Shown: piece after piece, positions 34,701 through 64,000 of the stretch | Layout: every line of letters starts with the position of its first letter | Position numbering within the stretch: the first letter of the stretch is position 1 | Source of the DNA: Berghia stephanieae | Taxonomy: Eukaryota; Mollusca; Gastropoda; Nudibranchia; Aeolidiidae | NCBI GenBank assembly: GCA_034508935.3 | Contig: CM067445.1 | Coordinates: 10,805,185-10,869,184, forward strand | Direction of reading: 5' to 3' | DNA: 64,000 bases | Notes under the pieces: model-generated | What the model saw: the letters and a program-made list of their open reading frames with translations, nothing else | Database searches by the model: none | What the model was told of the DNA's origin: nothing | Made by a program: the position numbers and the translations under genes

Positions 34701-35317
34701 AGTGAAGAGCTACAACCTCGAAATGAGTTGGACAATTAGTTTAACAATGGGCGACTCAATTAGAGCAAGATCAAGCACGTTAGGCTATGCTCCGCGTACC
34801 TCTATTCGAATCACCGGAACAGATTTAGTGGTGTGTGCAGGAGTGCATGGGTCACGTCAACTTACTCAATAAAAATTGGAAAAGCTACTTTGACGATCAT
34901 CAAATGATTAGGAAGACATAACAGTAGCAGGGGGCAGAGGATGGTGTTGGAACATGAGGAGGAAGGAGAATAAGATTGTGATTATATTGGTGTGATTAAA
35001 AACGAGGATGAAGGATGAGGTGGTGGAGGATGGCGGTGATGATGATGATGGTTGTGACCACAACGTGATGATGATGATGCATATTCTTTGTATAACTCTT
35101 TTTTTAAATAAGTTCACGGTGATGTGCACTTAATATGGACTACCAGATCTGATAATTGAACGCAAATATGGCTTTGATTTAACATTGTATTAATGGACCA
35201 TATTTTGGGCTGGTTTGTGAGTATTTCCATTACACTGAAAAGCCCATAAAATTTAGATTATCAGACCTGCAAAAAGTACACGTTGGTTCACGGTGAATAA
35301 GATTGGCTAGTTTTTTT
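34701..35317. other. Non-coding stretch
   Basis: A 48-codon plus-strand frame from 34724 is unsupported. GAT/GGA-rich DNA lies at 34930-35080. Confidence 0.5.
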
Positions 35318-35612
35318 TAACGTGAACTTTTATATAGCGCAATACCCACTAAACGTGCACAAAGCGCTTTACCAGTGGACCCTAGCCAACTGCAGCATTT
35401 AACATGTAGGACGAGACAGGACGCCTTTTATGCGTTATTGCAATTTGTTAGGACAGAGACAACGCTGTTAACTACCAGGTACTCATATTACATCTGAGTA
35501 CAGTGAGAGAATGTGAGAAACTCCTTTTCCAAGGACTCTACTATGCGCAGCTCAGAATGGGATTCGAACCCAGGACCATCCGATCCAAACGCGAGTGTCA
35601 TACCAATAGATA
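35318..35612 (-). mobile_element. tRNA-derived SINE, family B, copy 4
   Basis: The left end TATATAGCGCAATACCCACT is the reverse complement of the family tail. The right end, GGGATTCGAACCCAGGACC, carries the B box. The head is slightly short at 35605. Confidence 0.82.
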
Positions 35613-36698
35613 TTTTACACTTGCACATTTAACACATTCAACTGATTGAAACGTAAAATCTGTTAATAGAATGTATATTTGTGAACCCATGTTCGTGCTT
35701 TTCACCTCTAAATAATTCGATTGGGGCCCTTCGGCTGTCTCTATAATTTAATTTTCTGCGTCAATAATTCCTTCTGCAATCCAAGGTGCTTTGCTATGGA
35801 TGATATGGCAATCTTCCTTCGATTATTTTATTTAAATTCTTGATGATCTTGAAGTTTTTTGGGTTGTTTTTTTGTTTTGTTTTTTTGTTTGTTTGTTTGT
35901 TTGTTTGTTATTGTTTTGTTGGTTTTTTTTTGGGGGGGGGGGTTGTTTTTGTTTGTTTTTTTTTTGTTTTGTTTTTTTTTGTTTTTGTGTTTGTTTGTTT
36001 GTTTTTTGTTTGTTTTTTTTTTTTTTTTTGGGGGGGGGGGGGGTATCTATTCATTATTGCAGTGCGGATTGACATGGTAGTTGCCATTTATATTCCTTGT
36101 GTCTGGACCTAGATAGATGGAATGAAGCATGTTTTCATGGCGTTATTAGCTGCTATGTTTCCCTGTATGTCGATCGAGTAAATAATATGTCCACAAAAAA
36201 ATTCCCATCTTAATCTGATTTGCTGTTAGATATTACCTCCGCAAGATATACCTCCCTCAGATTTGGGATTCAGTACATCGGGGAAAAGAAGAGCCAGACT
36301 AGACCATGCCGTCTAGTGTAATAGCCATCACCAGCCAAACATCTGTGACCCTTCGCCTCAAAACGGTATTAAGTCGGGATGGTTAAGATGCTGAAAATTG
36401 AATTTATAGCCAGAAATATCAGACTAGTGTTCAGCTTATTTGATTTATTTAGGAGAATGGATGCCATATTTTAGGGTGCTAATGTCAACAATTTATATTT
36501 TTGACCAGTTTTAACATTAAATTCGGCTTTTAAGCATCTGGTTCGTTCCAACATAATACCGTTTTGAGACGATGGGTCACATTTAGGGGGACAAAAGGCG
36601 AGGATTGCAGTGTCTGTTTCAGGCAACGTGGACAAACAAGCTTAATGGCTCCAGACATTGGCGGCCATGCGACTCCAAGCGGATCAGGCTAGCTCTAA
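35613..36698. other. Non-coding stretch with poly-T/poly-G tracts
   Basis: T- and G-rich low-complexity DNA at 35850-36045. The phenylalanine-rich open frames there are not genes. Nothing else recognised. Confidence 0.6.
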
Positions 36699-37012
36699 AA
36701 AATTGAGCTTTATATAGCGCAATATCCACTAAATGTGCTCAAAGCGCTTTACAAAGGGGTCCCTGGTCACCAGCAACATTTAACATGTAGGACGGGACAT
36801 GACGCCTGTTAGGCGATTTTACAATTTTTCGGACAAAGACAACGCTGTTAACGGCGGCCAGGTACTCATTTTACACCTGAGTACAGTGAGAGAATGTGAG
36901 TAAAGAGTCTTTTCAAATGACTCAACTATGCGCCGAGAGCGAGGCTCGAACCCAGGACCTTCCGATCCGAAAGCGAGTGCCATACTACTAGACCACAACC
37001 ACATCGCTGCAC
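36699..37012 (-). mobile_element. tRNA-derived SINE, family B, copy 5
   Basis: The left end TTTATATAGCGCAATATCCA is the tail. The B box appears as GAGGCTCGAACCCAGG on the plus strand. The head ends CATACTACTAGACCACAACC. Confidence 0.87.
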
Positions 37013-37079
37013 TTTTCTGATGAAAACTTCCGTTGTTTTCTTTTCTTCTTTTCACTCTTTGACGTCATCTCTCGGCGTT

Positions 37080-37310
37080 GTAAATGTTGCTGCTCGAAGT
37101 GCGAAGAAATAAATAACAATGTGAAATTGAATGTAAGCTTCAATTTAATATACGAAAACAGATAGAATGGACGTTTCGGCTTTCCCATTTAGGCAGGATG
37201 AATGAAACACTACAGACGAATGAGATAATGAGATAATTACCCGAAGCGTCCATTTTATCTGTTTTCGTATATTAAATTGAAGTTTACATTCAATTTCACA
37301 TTTTTATTTA
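37080..37310. mobile_element. Foldback element with hammerhead-like core, second full copy
   Basis: Inverted arms share GTGAAATTGAATGTAAGCTT with AAGTTTACATTCAATTTCAC, and ACGTTTCGGCTTTCCC with ACCCGAAGCGTCC. Flanks TCTCTCGGCGTT (37068-37079) and TCTCATGGCGTT (37311-37322) look like a 12-base target duplication with two differences. Same family as 19218-19489. Confidence 0.72.
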
Positions 37311-37413
37311 TCTCATGGCGTTTTGGGGATGGATAGACGGGTCATATCCAGATAGCAGCCCTTCCATCGGAACAGGCTTCTTAATTAATGACTATGTACT
37401 GTGTATTTTTTTT

Positions 37414-37475
<62 letters not shown>
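37414..37475. repeat. (TA)n microsatellite
   Basis: About 30 TA units. Confidence 0.97.
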
Positions 37476-37480
<5 letters not shown>

Positions 37481-37680
37481 CATGCCATGTATATTGTGCA
37501 CCGAGAGCTATATTGTATGGAGCAGGCGCTATATATAAATAAATTACATTTATTGTTATTATCATTATTATACTTGGATTATTGTCATTCCTCGTCTCTG
37601 CTTGTAGCAGCTCTTCACAACTCGCACAGTTCATATCTGTATCGTAGTTTGGTGGGCTACATCATTTCATTTCATTTAAT

Positions 37681-37700
37681 CCCCCCCCCTCCCTCTCTCT

Positions 37701-37755
<55 letters not shown>
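37681..37755. repeat. (CT)n microsatellite
   Basis: C-rich start, then about 25 CT units. Confidence 0.97.
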
Positions 37756-37817
37756 CATAAACCTTGCTCAAATTTTGAGTATTTGATGCATCGAATTCAC
37801 AGACTATAGATAGTTCG

Positions 37818-38176
37818 AAGATGACGTCACTCAGGTCTTTGTTATTGTTTTTTGCCATCCGCGTTTATGAGTAATGCTCACTGAACTGTTTTAACCAGAC
37901 TATAAATGTTCATGGATACACACAGTATAGTGTGTTGGTCCGTTATACTTCCGGATGGCAATGTTATGAGCTTCTTAGCCAAGCGCATACTATCTATAGA
38001 TACTGTGCGCTTGGCTAAGAAACTCACAATATTGCCATCCGAAAATATAACGAACCAACACAAAAAACTATGTGTAACCTTGAACGTTTATAATCTGATT
38101 AATACAGTTTAGTGAGCATTACTCATAAACCTGGATGGCAAAAAACAATAACAAAGGCCTGAGTGACGTTAACTTC
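37818..38176. mobile_element. Palindromic foldback element of about 360 bases
   Basis: Two arms of about 170 bases meet at ATCTATAGAT near 37998. The left arm has TTTGTTATTGTTTTTTGCCA, GAGTAATGCTCACTGAACTG and TTCTTAGCCAAGCGCA. The right arm has their near-perfect complements. The ends are TGACGTCACTCAGG-like. A half copy lies at 51058-51215 and an end fragment at 17165-17240, so it is mobile. Superfamily unknown. Confidence 0.82.
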
Positions 38177-38401
38177 GTTGTATCTATCTATTCGTTACCT
38201 TGCCAAAATTGCTAGGGTCCCAAATGTTATCCTATATCTATAGATGCCGTCTTTGTTTTTTTTTGTTTTTTTTTTTGTGTTGTTTTTTTCGATGACTCCG
38301 ATGTTACTAGTGTGCATCTGTGAGAGTGTGTCTATGTCAATATTATATTGTTATAAATGTGTAACCAAATGACAAATAACCACTTTTCTAGGACAATAAA
38401 G

Positions 38402-38473
<72 letters not shown>
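38402..38473. repeat. (ATT)n microsatellite
   Basis: About 24 perfect units. Confidence 0.97.
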
Positions 38474-38730
38474 CTGCACTGAGACTTGCGGGGCACTGCT
38501 GGAGACACAAGGAGGAGATTGCAAGCAGTCTTGTGCTATGTGAACCACCTGAGCGAACCAGAAGCAGAGGCAGGCAGAATAAAACCTACATTGACTGTCT
38601 GCTAGATGACACAGGAATGGACAACAACCGGGAGCTGCGTACGCTTATGGAGGACAAGACAGAATGGCGAAGACTTGTGGCTCATGTTGGGCGCCCCAAG
38701 GGGCGGCCTAAGTAAGTAAAAGTAAGTAAT
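38474..38730 (+). mobile_element. LINE 3' end
   Basis: One frame reads LRLAGHCWRHKEEIASSLVL, then RSRGRQNKTYIDCLLDDTGM, then ELRTLMEDKTEWRRLVAHVG and stop at about 38713-38715. The G-H-x-x-R and R-G-R-x-x-K-T-Y-I-D-x-L-L-D-D-T blocks are usual at the C-terminus of a widespread non-LTR family. The stop is followed by an AAGTAAGTAA-type tail. The 5' part is missing and the fragment abuts the ATT array. Confidence 0.8.
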
Positions 38731-38992
38731 TATCTGTAAGGTAATTTTGACATTCAGATTAAAGAAACTAAGCAGTTGTCGTATACTGAGTCACATGAAG
38801 GGTTATAGTTATAAAACAAACCACTTTATCAGAAATGGTCCAATTCAATAAAATATGATAGAATAAACAAAGAAGTGAATAGTTAATAAAACATTCTTTA
38901 TTCAATAGTGTAGAGGCAAACAGAGACCTTTTCAATGGACCCTGTCTCTTTTTATTAGGACATTCTTAAATTGATTACATTATATCACAAGT

Positions 38993-38995
<3 letters not shown>

Positions 38996-39055
<60 letters not shown>

Positions 39056-39075
39056 TAATAATAATAATAATAATG
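38996..39075. repeat. (AAT)n microsatellite
   Basis: About 26 units with one slip, just downstream of the CFAP74-like stop codon. Confidence 0.97.
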
Positions 39076-39163
39076 GTATGTCAAGTGTCTTTCAAATAAA
39101 ATTATAATCATATCACAGCCATTATTAACATTTATAAAAAGCAAGGTAACGACTAAATATAGT

Positions 39164-63877
<24,714 letters not shown>

Positions 63878-64000
63878 CTGAAAGAAAGGTAAAATAAAAT
63901 CACAGATATTTAGAATTTATAAACAGAACTTCAGTCAAAGAACAGAATCAAAACAAGTAGGCTGCTCATGACAGGCATTTGGAATATTGGAGGGCTGATC

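Noticed and set aside
34724-34870. 48-codon plus-strand frame diverging from the DGTM-repeat gene
   Set aside because: No homology, splice site or repeat pattern supports it.

Overview
This is animal nuclear DNA: AT-rich, intron-rich, and dense in microsatellites, tRNA-derived SINEs, non-LTR retrotransposon fragments, short inverted-repeat DNA elements and mariner transposons. Two spliced host genes can be supported, both on the minus strand. One belongs to the central-pair apparatus of motile cilia. The mixture of repeat types suggests an invertebrate, perhaps a mollusc or other lophotrochozoan. That placement is inference and no single marker fixes it.

Right third (39.16-63.88 kb, minus strand): the C-terminal 877 residues of a CFAP74-like protein in 19 exons. 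The frame is open across every GT-AG junction and ends at a stop codon at 39164-39166. The N-terminal part lies beyond the right edge of the window. Its introns hold SINEs, palindromic MITEs, LINE fragments, hammerhead-like motifs and long microsatellites.

Middle (26.77-34.44 kb, minus strand): a five-exon gene for a small basic protein of about 208 residues that I do not recognise. It is built from five copies of a D-G-T-M-x-x-T-A-K unit. Introns 1 to 3 fall at the same place in the unit, immediately after T-A-K and in phase 0, so the gene probably grew by exon duplication. Exon 4 carries an apparent one-base frame break. This gene is the best candidate here for something undescribed.

17.3-24.5 kb: a stratified transposon graveyard. 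A degenerate minus-strand LINE (about 18.25-22.84 kb) is interrupted by a palindromic element (14-bp target duplication), by two short retroposons that look like 3' ends of the same LINE family (12- and 9-bp duplications), and by a tRNA-derived SINE in its 3' region. One of the short retroposons is itself interrupted by a mariner. A second, nearly identical mariner with a whole 372-codon transposase lies 1.8 kb away in opposite orientation.

Left third (1-17.3 kb) and 34.5-39.1 kb: no host gene found. These regions hold microsatellites, three or more tRNA-derived SINE families, MITEs recognisable by their terminal inverted repeats, a fragment of a second mariner transposase, and a tandem duplication in which each unit carries the same G, CT and CA runs.

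The two host genes share a strand but show no functional link. All family names rest on reading motifs by eye; no database search was run.
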